Notes: a model not told the origin generated them from the sequence alone. Positions 43,755 to 54,839 are shown, counted from the stretch's first letter. The stretch is DNA of 64,000 bases from Yponomeuta sedellus (GCA_934045075.1 OW203722.1:6257264-6321263), one strand, 5' to 3'. Translations and numbers: made by a program.

Positions 43755-43998
43755 TGTTTATGAGGTTTCTCTCAGCTTAAGACATCTCTCAGAGAGGGAG
43801 AGTGAATGGTATTAATTGATACTCTCTCAACCGCAGATCGGTCATTAAAAGCGCTGAGGTACGTAAACACCTTAGCACTCAGGTTTCCTCAGAATGTTTT
43901 CCTTCACAAAGCAAGTGGTATTTCTACTACAACTTAACAAATGTAGTAACTTAGCGAATAAAGTTATTAGCATATGCCAGGATTCGAAGCTTTCGCCG
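43755..43998 (-). mobile_element. SINE S1, tail A, diverged
   Basis: gaggtttctctcagcttaag, then cctcagaatgttttccttca and a decayed head near 43975 (catatgccaggattcgaagc). Confidence 0.65.
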
Positions 43999-44196
43999 CT
44001 TTTTTATAAATTATCCTGTATTTGGTTTTTTGTTGTATAGAACTCTGAGTTTATCTTAACTAATCAGATTCTCGAAAACTTTGTTGCCACTCATTGCGTT
44101 CCGATAATGCAATTTCCACTAACTTCGCCTTCCTATCCATTGAATTTTACTCAGAGATTGGTTGGTTTTATAGCTTGGTTATATAGGTCAGGAGTA

Positions 44197-44345
44197 GGCC
44201 AACTCCCAGCCAGGTGGCGCGACGACATTGACAAGGCAGCAGGGAAGACCTGGAAATAAACAGCGTAAATTAGAAGGGTGGGGGTGGCTTCATGATGAGG
44301 CCCTTGACCAATAGTGGATATCGACGGGCTGAAGATGATGATATG
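44197..44345 (+). pseudogene. LINE C-terminal fragment with tail
   Basis: A plus-strand frame from 44197 reads GQLPARWRDDIDKAAGKTWK and stops at 44257-44259. This is the conserved last block of RTE/jockey-like lepidopteran LINE proteins. The tail atagtggatatcgacgggct, then gaagatgatgata, follows. No upstream RT is attached. Confidence 0.7.
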
Positions 44346-44708
44346 TTTCATAAAATATAGTGTACAATTTGTCCCAGGGTAATTTGGTGAGGTTCTGATG
44401 GAGACTTTCAAAGATGGAATTTTAAGGAAAAAAATGAAATTAAGCTTTGATATTATAAATACTTTGTTCATCAAATACCTACTTTCATTCTGTAAGTTTG
44501 GAAAATTTTAAACAAATTTGGACGTCTGATGATGACCAGCTTAAGAACATCCAAATCTTGGTCGCCGTTGCGCCTAAAAACCGGAATTAAAGTTGATATT
44601 TATAGTTTTATTATCATTTGTTACACTAGGACTTAAGAGTCCGATGACGACAGGCCCAATAACACCTAAATATAAGGTACCGTTGCACCTATAAATCTAG
44701 AACTTAAG
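44346..44708. other. No gene seen
   Basis: Unassigned; 107-codon minus-strand frame (44151-44474) overlaps the LINE fragment and is not coding. Confidence 0.4.
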
Positions 44709-44721
44709 TCAAAATCTACAA

Positions 44722-45579
44722 ATTTAAAAACCTATTTAGAGGCTAAAAATTTCACCCATGCCGGGATTCGAACCCGCAACCTCTGGCTATCCGTACCAGC
44801 GTTCTACCAATTGAGCCAATGGGCGACTCTCGGCATCAGTGACATTTCGAACCTTTTTACAATATTCTCTGTATTACGTACAGGCAGCGACATCTGACTT
44901 AAGCAAATTGCATTACTTACAGCCCCGACTACCTACTTTGCAGTTAGGTTTTAACATCGGAACGATATCACTGTACCCACATGATTACACTATTTTTATT
45001 TTTAATGCACTAACCCGTGCTAAGGAACAAATTTAAAAACCTATTTAGAGGCTAAAAATTTCACCCATGCCGGGATTCGAACCCGCAACCTCTGGCTATC
45101 CGTACCAGCGCTCTACCAATTGAGCCAATGGGCGACTCACGGCATCAGTGAAATTTCGAACCTCTTTACAATATTCTCTGTATTACGTACAGGCAGCGAC
45201 ATCTGACTTAAGCAAATTGCATTACTTACAGCCCCGACTACCTACTTTGCAGTTAGGTTTTAACATCGGAACGATATCACTGTACCCACATGATTACACT
45301 ATTTTTATAGTTTTATTTTTGTAGTCGGGGCTGTAAGTAATGCAATTTGCTTAAGTCAGATGTCGCTGCCTGTACGTAATACAGAGAATATTGTAAAGAG
45401 GTTCGAAATTTCACTGATGCCGTGAATCGCCCATTGGCTCAATTGGTAGAGCGCTGGTACGGATAGCCAGAGGTTGCGGGTTCGAATCCCGGCATGGGTG
45501 AAAAATTTTTAGCCTCTAAATAGGTTTTTAAATTTGTTCCTTAGCACGGGTTAGTGCATTAAAAATAAAAATAGTGTAA
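44722..45579. mobile_element. tRL multimer: two minus units then one plus unit
   Basis: 858 bp flanked by the 13-bp repeat tcaaaatctacaa (44709-44721 and 45580-45592). tRNA-like modules lie at 44754-44824 and 45063-45133 (minus, 309 bp apart) and 45429-45499 (plus). The orientation switch is at about 45300-45322. The right end is the A-rich 3' terminus attaaaaataaaaatagtgt. Confidence 0.9.
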
Positions 45580-45599
45580 TCAAAATCTACAATTTTACT

Positions 45600-45749
45600 G
45601 TCGTGGTTTTTAGCCCCTACTAAAAAATATACTGCACGCGTAGTTATTAGGAAGAAGTCGGTTTTTATTGTTTATTTATTGCGTTGCCATGGTAACAAGA
45701 ATCGTATGAACGGATTCTGTGCCGGTACGAAGTTTGCCGGGACAGCTAG
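45600..45749 (+). mobile_element. Helitron-like 3' end
   Basis: gccggtacgaagtttgccgg forms a hairpin a few bases before ctag (45746-45749), followed by T. The left boundary is not clear. Confidence 0.45.
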
Positions 45750-45849
45750 TAAGTTTAAAAGGAAACATAATTATAATATTGGCCTTTTTGCATCTACTTA
45801 ATGAGATGATTTATACAGCGTCCAGTGGTATATTCACTCACACTAGATG

Positions 45850-46172
45850 GGTGAAGGGACCACTCCGACGCTGTAGTGCCTGGGTCATGGTTTTATAGAT
45901 GGTGTAGGCTTGCCCAGCACCTATACCATCCTGACAGCTTAGTTGGCCTAGTCCACAGGAAAGACTAGTCAATACGTGCGGAGCCAACCAAGCCGCGGGT
46001 TTCCTCACGATGTTTTCCTTCACCGTTAGCGTGTGGTATTGCGACTGCAAATTCGCAAATGTACGTAACTTTGAAATTAAACAAAGTCATTGGTACATGC
46101 CCGCACTCGGGATCGAACCTGGGGCTCTCGCTTGCCAGTCTATGGTTCTACCCACTGAGCTACCACCGCTTC
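45850..46172 (-). mobile_element. SINE S1 head joined to tail B, full length
   Basis: In reverse: an S1 tRNA-like head (agcggtggtagctcagtggg at 46150-46172) with a B-box-like ggttcgatcccgagtg, the gaaggaaaacatcgtgagga centre, then tail B (ggccaactaagctgtcagga, ggtataggtgctgggcaagc). It proves the head/tail-B combination seen in part at 30655. Confidence 0.8.
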
Positions 46173-46228
46173 CACCGCAAAAGGAAACATATGATAGTAA
46201 TTATTATATCTTACGAAAACATAAAATA

Positions 46229-46348
46229 GTCACCCCTGTATCCCAGAAGAGCAGGCAGAGAGCTGCCTGCCCCTCAGATACAGATACTCTAGGGACTGCC
46301 ACTTGCCATGATCCTGACAGATCACCTTCGCTTCATCAACGTTCATTA
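46229..46348 (-). repeat. RTE-like LINE 3' fragment with inverted duplication
   Basis: gggactgccacttgccatga, then tcaccttcgcttcatcaacg, as at 8455-8510. A 48-bp fold-back at 46236-46283 lies where the other copies read gtatccgagaggggtaggca once. Confidence 0.75.
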
Positions 46349-46361
46349 GGAATACGTATTT

Positions 46362-46515
46362 AAAATTATGTCTGAAGCCTTATAGGCGACTTCTAACAAT
46401 AAGGCCCGCCACTGTATTGCAACCCTCCACCAACCCGGACTTGGCCCCCGTGGTGGAATATGGCCTAACCTTCCTGCGATGGGACATATACGAGTAAGGG
46501 TTGATATCGATATTT
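46362..46515 (+). mobile_element. 5S-SINE, 5' truncated
   Basis: tgtctgaagccttataggcg through gggttgatatcgat, with a small deletion of the gtgccccagcagtg block. tatttaaa on both sides may be the target duplication. Confidence 0.7.
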
Positions 46516-46878
46516 AAATTTGCGTGAGAAGTATCAATTACTGAGCGATACTGCAACTCAATTCTTGGTAAATTATGACCAATTTAGGGGTGGCTTATGG
46601 GAATACAATTAAAGGCTTCTTCGTCCGCTGTTTCTTCGCGAGCTTCTTTCGACACATTAAGGAATTTCCCTCCCTTTATATTTTCCAGGGAAAGTGCGTA
46701 TTTTATTCTCCCGTTATGACAGTCATACGCTGCTTGTTTATACGAAAATCAGATTTATTACTCTGCCTTGTTTGTATTTCGCACGCGTTCCACTTATTTG
46801 CTTAATTCCGTAGGTACAGATTAATGTTGTTGTGGAGCTCTTTTGTCCTTATCTGATGCCCTTTGTGTTTTATTCTGC

Positions 46879-46956
46879 TTGGTTGTCTAGCGGTTAACAC
46901 GCTTGACTACCGGAACAGAGGTCGAGGGTTTCGATTCCTACCGGAGGCCGTACCAG
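46879..46956 (+). repeat. tRNA-like SINE head remnant
   Basis: tggttgtctagcggttaaca and gaggtcgagggtttcgattc resemble A- and B-box regions of a tRNA-derived promoter. No intact cloverleaf, and a 1-nt insertion in the B box. Not a tRNA gene. Confidence 0.45.
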
Positions 46957-46965
46957 TTCTGTACA

Positions 46966-47295
46966 TAGTTATATATTAAACGGGTCAAATCGCGATTATT
47001 TATTAGGTAAAACGTAATTACCTTATTTCCCGACGTTTCGGCAGCGTTACAGTTGCCGTGGTCTCGGATAGACGGAAGTGGCGAGTACAGTCAATTATTG
47101 TTGGTAGTCACTATTAATAATTACTTATCACTGGATTCCACGTACTTGAAAGCTTCAGTCTACCGGAGACCACGGCAACTGTAACGCTGCAGAAACGTCG
47201 AGAAATAAGGTAATTACGTTTTACCTAATAAATAATCGCCATTTGACCCGTTTAATATATAACTATGTATGAGTACCGCGAATTATTAAGAAATA
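46966..47295 (+). mobile_element. IRR-B retroposon, full length (330 bp)
   Basis: Flanked by the 12-bp repeat cagttctgtaca (46954-46965 and 47296-47307). Inverted arms of roughly 110 bp (agttatatattaaacgggtc at the left, its complement near 47248-47267) carry the ttatttcccgacgtttcggc block. A one-sided tail follows (atgtatgagtaccgcgaatt...). The long target duplication and one-sided tail argue for retroposition. A tail-only fragment lies at 54840-54890. Confidence 0.8.
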
Positions 47296-47351
47296 CAGTT
47301 CTGTACAAATAGCCTCAGCCTGGTTGTATTGGCATGTTACTGATGTGTATG

Positions 47352-47535
47352 GTCTGTTAGCTTTTAGAATATACCTTGGCTACTATCGGATAGACCGATT
47401 ATATTGCAATGAGGAAAGGTTTGTTTTGTATTGTTATTTATAGCTTTATGTAACTTTTCAAAATAGTGAATAAAAGTTTTATACAAAACCGAAGCGTACT
47501 TTAGAGCCCGACGTATATTCTAAAAGCTAACAGAC
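47352..47535. mobile_element. MITE-C with 6-bp target duplication
   Basis: 184 bp with 20-22-bp inverted ends gtctgttagcttttagaata, flanked by tgtatg on both sides (47346-47351 and 47536-47541). No coding sequence. Confidence 0.8.
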
Positions 47536-47604
47536 TGTATGCCTGGTTATCATCACAGGGTATCCTATTTTGGGACCAGGAAAAGTGATTGTGTTGTTGG
47601 GAAG

Positions 47605-47845
47605 TTCTTCTTCTTCTTCTTCAGGCTATATTAGTCCACTGCTGGACATAGCCCCTCCCTAATGAGCGCCATAGCGCAAGGTTGTGCCATCATTGGGGGG
47701 TAATGCCCATAATCACCATGCTGGGCATACGGGTTGGGAATCGCAGTTTGGTGGATTTGAACAGCAGGGGGCGCTTAGTCGCCTTTTACGACACCCGCGG
47801 GAAGAATTTGGGTTGTTGCTATTCTCTAGGCCGACACAGCGAAGG
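47605..47845 (-). repeat. LINE 3' end, internally deleted
   Basis: Reverse of the 14703-14975 module: tcaggctatattagtccact, gagcgccatagcgcaaggtt, then ttagtcgccttttacgacac. About 25 bp are missing near 47778 compared with the plus copies. Confidence 0.7.
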
Positions 47846-47902
47846 AATTTTGGAAGTTATTATTATTTATTTATTTTTATTTGTTGCAGTGTTTATAGTT
47901 TG

Positions 47903-48075
47903 ATGGCCTCTGTGGCGCAGCAGTAGCGCATCTGCCTACCATGCAAGAGGTTCCGGGTTCGAACCTCGGCTGGGGACTGTTTGTGATGTTGTTTCTGGTT
48001 TGCACGACACAGGGTATTCTAGTGTGGGACCAGAAGCAATGTATGTGCCTGTATGTAAATGTTATGTTATGTTAA
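47903..48075 (+). mobile_element. SINE S2, full length with tRNA-like head
   Basis: The head ggcctctgtggcgcagcagt ... ggttccgggttcgaacctcg has A- and B-box-type blocks. The body gatgttgtttctggtttgca, cacagggtattctagtgtgg, ccagaagcaatg follows, ending in tgttatgttatgtt. Other copies: 5401-5544 (minus) and 54515-54720. Confidence 0.8.
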
Positions 48076-49455
48076 ATTGTATTGTCGCTTGATCCGCCAA
48101 ATTGTGCTGAATTTAAACTAAAAAATATTTTTTCGAATATCACAACACAAATAAAACCTTTTAAAAAATGAGGTGAAAATGCAAAGAACATTTACGTAAA
48201 AACATATTTTATTTTACAAAGAGTGTACAGACGACGCGATTGCATATTAATTACTATATAATACATTATAAGTGACAAGAACTTAACTGCAGTTTGCTAA
48301 AGTTCAATCAAATGGTGGCGTGGTGGCCGGTGCATTTATCTTCCTTCAAAATGGTTGAGACTGATGATGGCTGACCACTGCGTTATGCTCGTGAACGAGA
48401 GCTAATCGTGTGTCAGGCCGCAGGACCTATGTTTTCCCTACTGTTTTACTAAGTCATTTAACTTACGCTTTGGAATTTACTTTATTCAAACATCCACACC
48501 AAGCCTAGCTAGATGGACCTTTTTTCATGTATAGAAAGTGAGAGTTTCCAGAAAACCCATATCCAGTTGAATTACCATTGACAGAAACCCACTGCTGGGT
48601 ACTAAGCCTCTTCTCCGCCACACAAACCCTTCCCCAATCCTCCGTTCTCCTAGACATGTCCTCTGCCCTTTTCTTATTGTTAGATACTTTTATAATTAAA
48701 AAAACAAAATCCAAGCCCATCGCTACCTAATCTATATTCCGATTTAAGAGTCAGTTCCGGAAATATTGCGCATTTCGCTGTATTTTACACATTTTGCTGA
48801 AGGCATGGAATACCGGAACAGCGACACAAAAACCCTTGTTTCATCACCCAATTATACGAGGAGGAAAGAGACGGAATATTTATGGAGTGTGCGCTAAATA
48901 AAGTGGTGTCCGCTGAGGAGCCACGCAAGGAATGCCCAGACAGCTGGAATGTATAATAAATCAGCGCCTTGTTTTTCCGGTGTAGTCGCCTTACGTGTTT
49001 CTAGGCTAAATCCTGGTGGGCTATTGCGATACCCAAAGTTCCGGATTGAGTTTTGACATTTTACAGCAAAATACCGTACAAAAAACAAAAGTAAGTATGA
49101 TACATACCCGTTGAATTGACAACCTCTTCCTGTTTAAAAATCAGTTAAAAAATATGTGCTACAAAAACATGTGGTGTACAATAAGGAATATTCTTATCTG
49201 ATCTTAAAAAGGATACCAACATACATAGACTGAATTTGTATCTGACAACCATTGACCAACGAATATGTGTGGGACCATTTCTAACAAATTCAGTGAAATC
49301 AAACATTTTGGTAAAGAGTTATCGCTATAGAAATATATTTACCAACCAATTGAGATTTTCTTTTTTACAAGTCATAGTGGAATACTCGTAAACCAACTGA
49401 AAAATATGTATTTGGTACGTTTGTCAGTTGAACTTTGAAAACATAAAACATTTTA
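48076..49455. other. Unassigned; one LINE-tail relic
   Basis: 48570-48680 (acagaaacccactgctgggt, then actaagcctcttctccgcca) is a LINE 3' relic in reverse. No host gene seen. Confidence 0.4.
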
Positions 49456-49458
49456 TAT

Positions 49459-49712
49459 TATTTTTAATGCACTAATCCGTGCTAAAGACAATTTTAAAAA
49501 CCTTTTTAGAGGCTAAAAATTCCACCCATGCAATAATATCTGTATTACGTACAGCCAGATGTCGCTGCCTGTACGTTATACAGAGATTATCGTACAGAGG
49601 TTCGAAATTTCACTGATGCCGGTAAGTCACCCGTTAGCTCAGTTGGAAGAGCGCTGGCACGGATAGCCAGAGGTCGCGGGTTCGAATCACGGCATGAGTA
49701 GAATTTTTAGCC
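49459..49712. mobile_element. tRL insertion with inversion
   Basis: Left piece in minus orientation (taatgcactaatccgtgcta, then ggctaaaaattccacccatg), switching near 49530 to a plus-oriented piece with a tRNA-like module at about 49628-49699. No clear target duplication; moderately diverged. Confidence 0.7.
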
Positions 49713-50744
49713 TCAGTCGTGTTAAGATCCTACTTATTTGAGTATTAAATTATGATAATAATAATAACTTACACACAGCATAATATCTCACCTAAGTATA
49801 GGTACGATCCATATGTAATACTTGGCAATAAGCAGTGTTTAGTCGGAATTTTAAGTCAACCAAAAAGCCAAAGTAACTTTCTAACCCCTTTCAAAGTATG
49901 TAACGATTTACTAATTTACTTACAATTTTTACTAACATGTTAAATATCTGATCACTAACAGAGAAATTTGGTACCCAACATAATAAGTCCTACCTGATCT
50001 AAGTATGACAGTGTCTTTATTTTTGGAATGAAACTTTATGCTAACGACAAACTTGTGATATCCCCTTTGGCTTGATAATATTCCCAGCGGTGCGCCGGCA
50101 CGGTGACTTCATTACTGTGAATGGATTATTCAGATTATTACCGCAAGCAAATATATCCATTGTAGTTACGTCTTTTAACCCGTGACCCCCAACGGCGATG
50201 GCACGCATAATGTAATGAATAGCTCTCACTCTCAAATATTTGTGCACATTTATTGTTTGCAATTCTGGTCAAAACACCCGAACAAAATTTAAGGCCTATC
50301 CACCTAGCGTATAATTATTTATCAAACGCGTCATGTTAAAAGGCTTTGCTCATTTGGAATCCTATTACCGAGCATAGGACCAGATGTCAACAATCAGTAC
50401 GAGTTCCTTTGACAGTTGAGCTCTGGTGCCACCATGTCGATGGTAATGAAGCCGCGGGTGAGGGGTGCATTCATTTGAAAGCAAGTACATATTTCGCGGT
50501 CCACCTGCCGCGAGATCCGTTCAAATGGACCTCGGATATTCACGAACGCTCCTCACTAATTGCTCTACCGTTGTCGGGGGTTATTCTGGAGTTGAGCTTG
50601 AACGTTTTAGAAAGAAAAAAGACAGGATGGAGATGATCTGAGCGAAATTAGGTGCCAGTGACGTTTGGCTTGACCTAAAGGTCCCATGGTGCCTCCACTT
50701 TTGGGTGCGACAGAGACTTCTCGAAAATCGTAATGACTTTGTGA
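49713..50744. other. No gene seen
   Basis: Unassigned. A 96-codon plus-strand frame at 50346-50636 lies in GC-richer sequence and has no recognisable domain. Confidence 0.4.
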
Positions 50745-50790
50745 AAAATACGTTTGAAATTCAATATGTATTGAATCTCAAACGTATTTT
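50745..50790. repeat. 46-bp hairpin
   Basis: 22-bp arms (aaaatacgtttgaaattcaa...) with one mismatch and a 2-nt centre. Confidence 0.85.
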
Positions 50791-51149
50791 ACGAATTGGT
50801 TTTTTTTACAGGGACAAATGTGTCACATATTTTATAAATCATAATTTACTCTTATGAAAGTGTTTATAGATCTGTGACAAACATTTTAAAAGAAGAAACT
50901 AAGGAAAATACATTAAGATAATACGACATAACACGTCAAAAAAGTCATAAAGTGAAGATACACAGCTATAATAAAAAGAGACTGAAAAGAAATATTTATT
51001 AATTTTCAAACCTGCTAAAGTACAATATTAATAAAAAAAATTGTAAAATTTTTTGCATTAATTAGGCTGCGTAAAAAGCAATTTAGTAGGCTTTTACCCT
51101 TTATTTAAAACTCCTTCGTATTTCTAAGCTAAAACTCTAATGCGACATA
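50791..51149. other. No gene seen
   Basis: AT-rich spacer. Confidence 0.4.
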
Positions 51150-51401
51150 AACCGAATTGGCTTACTTGATCGGTCAGAGATGAGCAATCGACGATGCTAT
51201 CTGGGATGTCGCATAGTCGGCCTCCGTGCATAAGCTTTGCGAAACAGAGTGAAACTTAAGCTTTAAGTCACCATGCGAATCTTAAGCTTTGCGAATCACA
51301 CCTGAAGCTGGTCGGACTCTTCCGAGAAAAAATCAGGGTACTTGCTCCGGATTTAAGTCAATAATATGTGTCGTGTTTACGAAAGTTTTAGTTCAAAAAC
51401 T
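51150..51401 (+). mobile_element. IRR-A retroposon relative
   Basis: The right part gctggtcggactcttccgag, then ctccggatttaagtcaataa and gtttacgaaagttttagttc matches the reverse of 571-660 including the tail. The left boundary is uncertain. A duplicated ttaagctttgcgaa-like word occurs inside. Confidence 0.5.
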
Positions 51402-51834
51402 CTAATGTCTTTAGAATAGGGGCTGCCAGTAGAGTTGAATATTCAACCGCACGCATCAAACATAAAGTGAGTTGAGAGAGAAGCACAGACATCATGCTCT
51501 TTTAAGAAAAGAAAATATTAATATATATTTCATGGGTTTTCAAACTACAGGAAAAATTATATATTTGATTAATTTTATCAATAGTATTTTTATGTAGTTG
51601 TACTATTTGAATTTTTCCTGTTGAAAATTGCCTTTCGCGATAACTTGAAAATGTCGGCACCGTCCGTGTCAAAGCACGTGTCTCAAGTAACTTTTTTCTA
51701 TAACTACAACGTGAAACAAATACAGATATAAAACGACTACAAAGTGTTGAACTTCTCAAAATATAAATTTTTCATTAAATTGCACATATTTTTATGTAGC
51801 CTACATACGTCCCAATACAGCTAACATACCTTTT
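51402..51834. other. No gene seen
   Basis: Unassigned. Confidence 0.4.
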
Positions 51835-51960
51835 CTGAGAGAGAAACTGTGGGCTAAGTACCACGCGTGCCCTGCCTACCCTGAATTGGTAATTTCAAGG
51901 GCTGAGGTAGGTACTTGAACGCCTCAGACGCTCAGGTTTCCTCACGGTGTTTTAGTTACC
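51835..51960 (-). mobile_element. SINE S1 tail A with centre, partial
   Basis: ctgagagagaaactgtgggc, then cctcagacgctcaggtttcc and tcacggtgtttt; 5' truncated. Confidence 0.65.
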
Positions 51961-53040
51961 CATATATTATATTATAATGAAAAATCAAAATGAGAGTACT
52001 AGTACCAAAAAAAAACGCTTGTTTGCCCCTATTTCCATAAAACGGTGCACGGTTATCATAAGAACTCGATTCTACAGGCCATTTTTTTTTATTTCTCTAT
52101 TTCTATAATATCTTTTATTTTTAACGCGTAAGTAAAATTATTTGAAATTACATTGATTTAAGCCTAGTAACATGCGACAGCTACTTGTCTTGGTTCCAAA
52201 CTAAAATCCAAGCAAGCTGTACTGTAGTAACCAGGCAAACGTTATTAAAATATTATAAGAGTGAAGCTCCAATAAGCATCATTAACGCAGCTGTCGATTG
52301 CCATTAAATTATAGTCAGTAAATGATTTTAACCGTTTTTGAATTTAATTTTATAAAGCGGGTTAGCAGCATAAATTGGTCAATTTCAATTTCAGTTGCTT
52401 TGTTAAATTAATTGAGATGAAGGCCGTCTCCACACAGAAAGGGTGTGGGGCGAGGGCGCAGAACAGACGTGTCCTCTCACACTTGCATACATTTTTTTTA
52501 ATGTATTGGGACGGAACGAAGCCCTTCTTCTTCATGTGCCGTCTCCTATCGGAGGTTGGCAACTTCTCTAATACAAACAAGGAACTGGTACTCTGTTGAA
52601 ACCACTGTCGCAGGTTGTATAGCTACAATATTGGAGGTCTCCTTCCTGGAATCTTTCGTGTGGACGAAGTCCCACATGCGTGAATTCTATATTAGTCACG
52701 TGTTATCCGTGTCCGCGTCCCACGTTCTCTTCGCGTGTCCCAGAACGAAGAGGCGGTTGATCGTCCCCGGAATCCGGGGCCCGGGTGCAGAGCTGATGTG
52801 GAAGATTTAGTGGAGCATATTCAAACATGAGAGGTTTTTTGTTTGGTAATTTTATTCCGAATCAACAATATTTCGTCGCCTTGGTTACACTAGTACAATG
52901 ATACAAATTGCGATATATGATTTAATTACAATGTCATGCAAAATATGGCGCTTTCGTTAGACAGCGAGTTTTGATAACTTGACGTCCAAATACGTTCTTG
53001 GAGTTTGACAGTTTATCAGAACAACTGTAACTCGCTAACA
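51961..53040. other. No gene seen; minor repeat traces
   Basis: catgtgccgtctcctatcgg with aggttggc at 52533-52560 resembles a module also near 18600. A 74-codon and an 84-codon plus-strand frame here have no domain. Confidence 0.35.
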
Positions 53041-53183
53041 TTGAAGGAAAACACCGTGAGGAAACCTGAGTATCTTCTTCAGGCTATATTAGTCCACTGC
53101 TGGATATAGCCCTCCCCTTATGAGCGCCATAGCGCAACGTTGCGCCATCATTGGGGGGTGCCCATAATCCCCACGCTGGGCAT
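53041..53183. repeat. S1 centre fragment joined to LINE 3' end
   Basis: 53041-53070 is the plus-strand S1 centre (gaaggaaaacaccgtgagga). 53068-53183 is the minus-strand LINE end (tcaggctatattagtccact, then gagcgccatagcgcaacgtt), truncated at about 53183. Confidence 0.6.
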
Positions 53184-53469
53184 GCGTGTCCTAAGTGCTT
53201 GAGGTGTACAAATCGCTATTTTGCTTGGCAAACACAAGAGGGGATAAAGGAGTACCTATATACTAACGGCCAACCTCCACTAGTGGGGAGGCAGTTCTCC
53301 TTTTTAGCGTGTCGATGGCAAGTCATCGTGGAAAGGATGAGGGACTCGCTGATTATTGCCCAGGGTGCGCCAGATCTTGGTTAATGAGTATGTCATTTAG
53401 GGAGACTCCTGTCATGCCCCCAAGAGCCACTGAAAGAAGTTCCATATAAAAATAAAATATAATACGAAT

Positions 53470-53833
53470 TTTTTTTTGAAGCACACGTGGCCTCGGCGAA
53501 CCGAGTGATTGGAATCAATCACTTGAGTTAAGCAACAACAGGCGTGGTCAGGTGCAGGATGGGTGACCGTCCCGTGACTACCGCTAGTGGCATTTTTCCG
53601 AGCGCTTCCGTGCTTCGCAAGGCACGTTAAGCCGTTGGTGTCGGCTGTCATGTAATGGCGGTCAAGCCATGTCAGAGGCATTATGGGCGGCTTGATAACT
53701 TCTGACAGTAAGGCCCGCCACTGTCTAACAATCCTCCGCCAACCCGCACTTGGCCCCCGTGGTGGAGTATGGCCTAACCTTCCTGCCATGTAGGAAGTGC
53801 CCCAGCAGTGGGGACATACAAGGGTTGATATCA
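53470..53833 (+). mobile_element. 5S-rRNA-derived SINE, near full length
   Basis: Flanked by aatacgaat (53461-53469 and 53834-53842). The 5S-like part reads tcacttgagttaagcaacaa, then ggtcaggtgcaggatgggtg and accgtccc; body and tail follow to gggttgatatc, with small deletions. The 149-codon minus-strand frame across it is not a gene. Confidence 0.85.
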
Positions 53834-54119
53834 AATACGAATAACCTGTTCCTTTTTTCATATTTTACGTCTGGACCTTAACATAACCTTTCTTGCTGAG
53901 GTACAGACGTAGGTAAGCTTAAAAATTATTATCATAGTTCAGGCACACCCCAGGGTGCAGTTTATAGAAATTGCAGACATAAAAACTGTATAAACAAGCT
54001 CTAGTTCTGAAGCTGTATGTGATGTAAAATTGAGGGGCGTTTATTTGCGCTTATTGAAGAAAAAACGTCAAGGAATTTGTTTTGTGCTAAAAGAAAATTT
54101 TTTCTTTAAAAGAAATTAA

Positions 54120-54180
54120 CATGAGGGAGGCTTAATATTTAGCAGTGGGCAATAAATGGCTGATAATGATGATTATGAGG
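54120..54180 (+). repeat. LINE 3'-tail relic
   Basis: atttagcagtgggcaataaa, then tggctgataatgatgattat, the common terminal piece of lepidopteran LINEs. Confidence 0.55.
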
Positions 54181-54299
54181 GTAATTTAGGATTTTAAATT
54201 TAATATTCTTAGAAGTTTGTTTTAATTTTCTTTTGATTGGTGCAAAAAACCGCCACGCACAAAACAAAATTAAATAATAATTAAATAAATTAAGTAAAG

Positions 54300-54499
54300 N
54301 NNNNNNNNNNNNNNNNNNNNNNNNNNNNNNNNNNNNNNNNNNNNNNNNNNNNNNNNNNNNNNNNNNNNNNNNNNNNNNNNNNNNNNNNNNNNNNNNNNNN
54401 NNNNNNNNNNNNNNNNNNNNNNNNNNNNNNNNNNNNNNNNNNNNNNNNNNNNNNNNNNNNNNNNNNNNNNNNNNNNNNNNNNNNNNNNNNNNNNNNNNN
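54300..54499. other. Assembly gap, 200 N
   Basis: A run of 200 undetermined bases, likely a scaffold-join placeholder rather than a measured length. Confidence 0.99.
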
Positions 54500-54514
54500 C
54501 CGTTATGGGATATG

Positions 54515-54720
54515 AAGAGCAGGGGTAGCGCATCTGCCTACCATGCAAGAGGTCCCTGGTCTTCGAAGTTTACAAGTTTTTGATGTCGTTCTTTCTGATT
54601 TCCACGACACAGGGTATCCTAGCGTGGGGCCAGAAGCAATATACTCGTATGTGCCTGTTTGTAAGTTACATGTTAAGGTTATGTTATTCTTGTTTTGTGT
54701 GTCTTCACCCTGTAAAAATA
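54515..54720 (+). mobile_element. SINE S2 copy, 5' end cut near the gap
   Basis: gggtagcgcatctgcctacc and catgcaagaggtc are part of the tRNA-like head; then gatgtcgttctttctgattt, cacagggtatcctagcgtgg and ccagaagcaatatactcgta. Confidence 0.75.
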
Positions 54721-54839
54721 GTCAGCTGTGTGGAAATAAATAAAAAAAAGAATAAGGAAAATAAGAGTTTTTTTATTTTTTTTTAGTATGACAGATTGTC
54801 ACTTTACTTCAGTCACACCTGAGTGCTTAGTGCGAGTTT

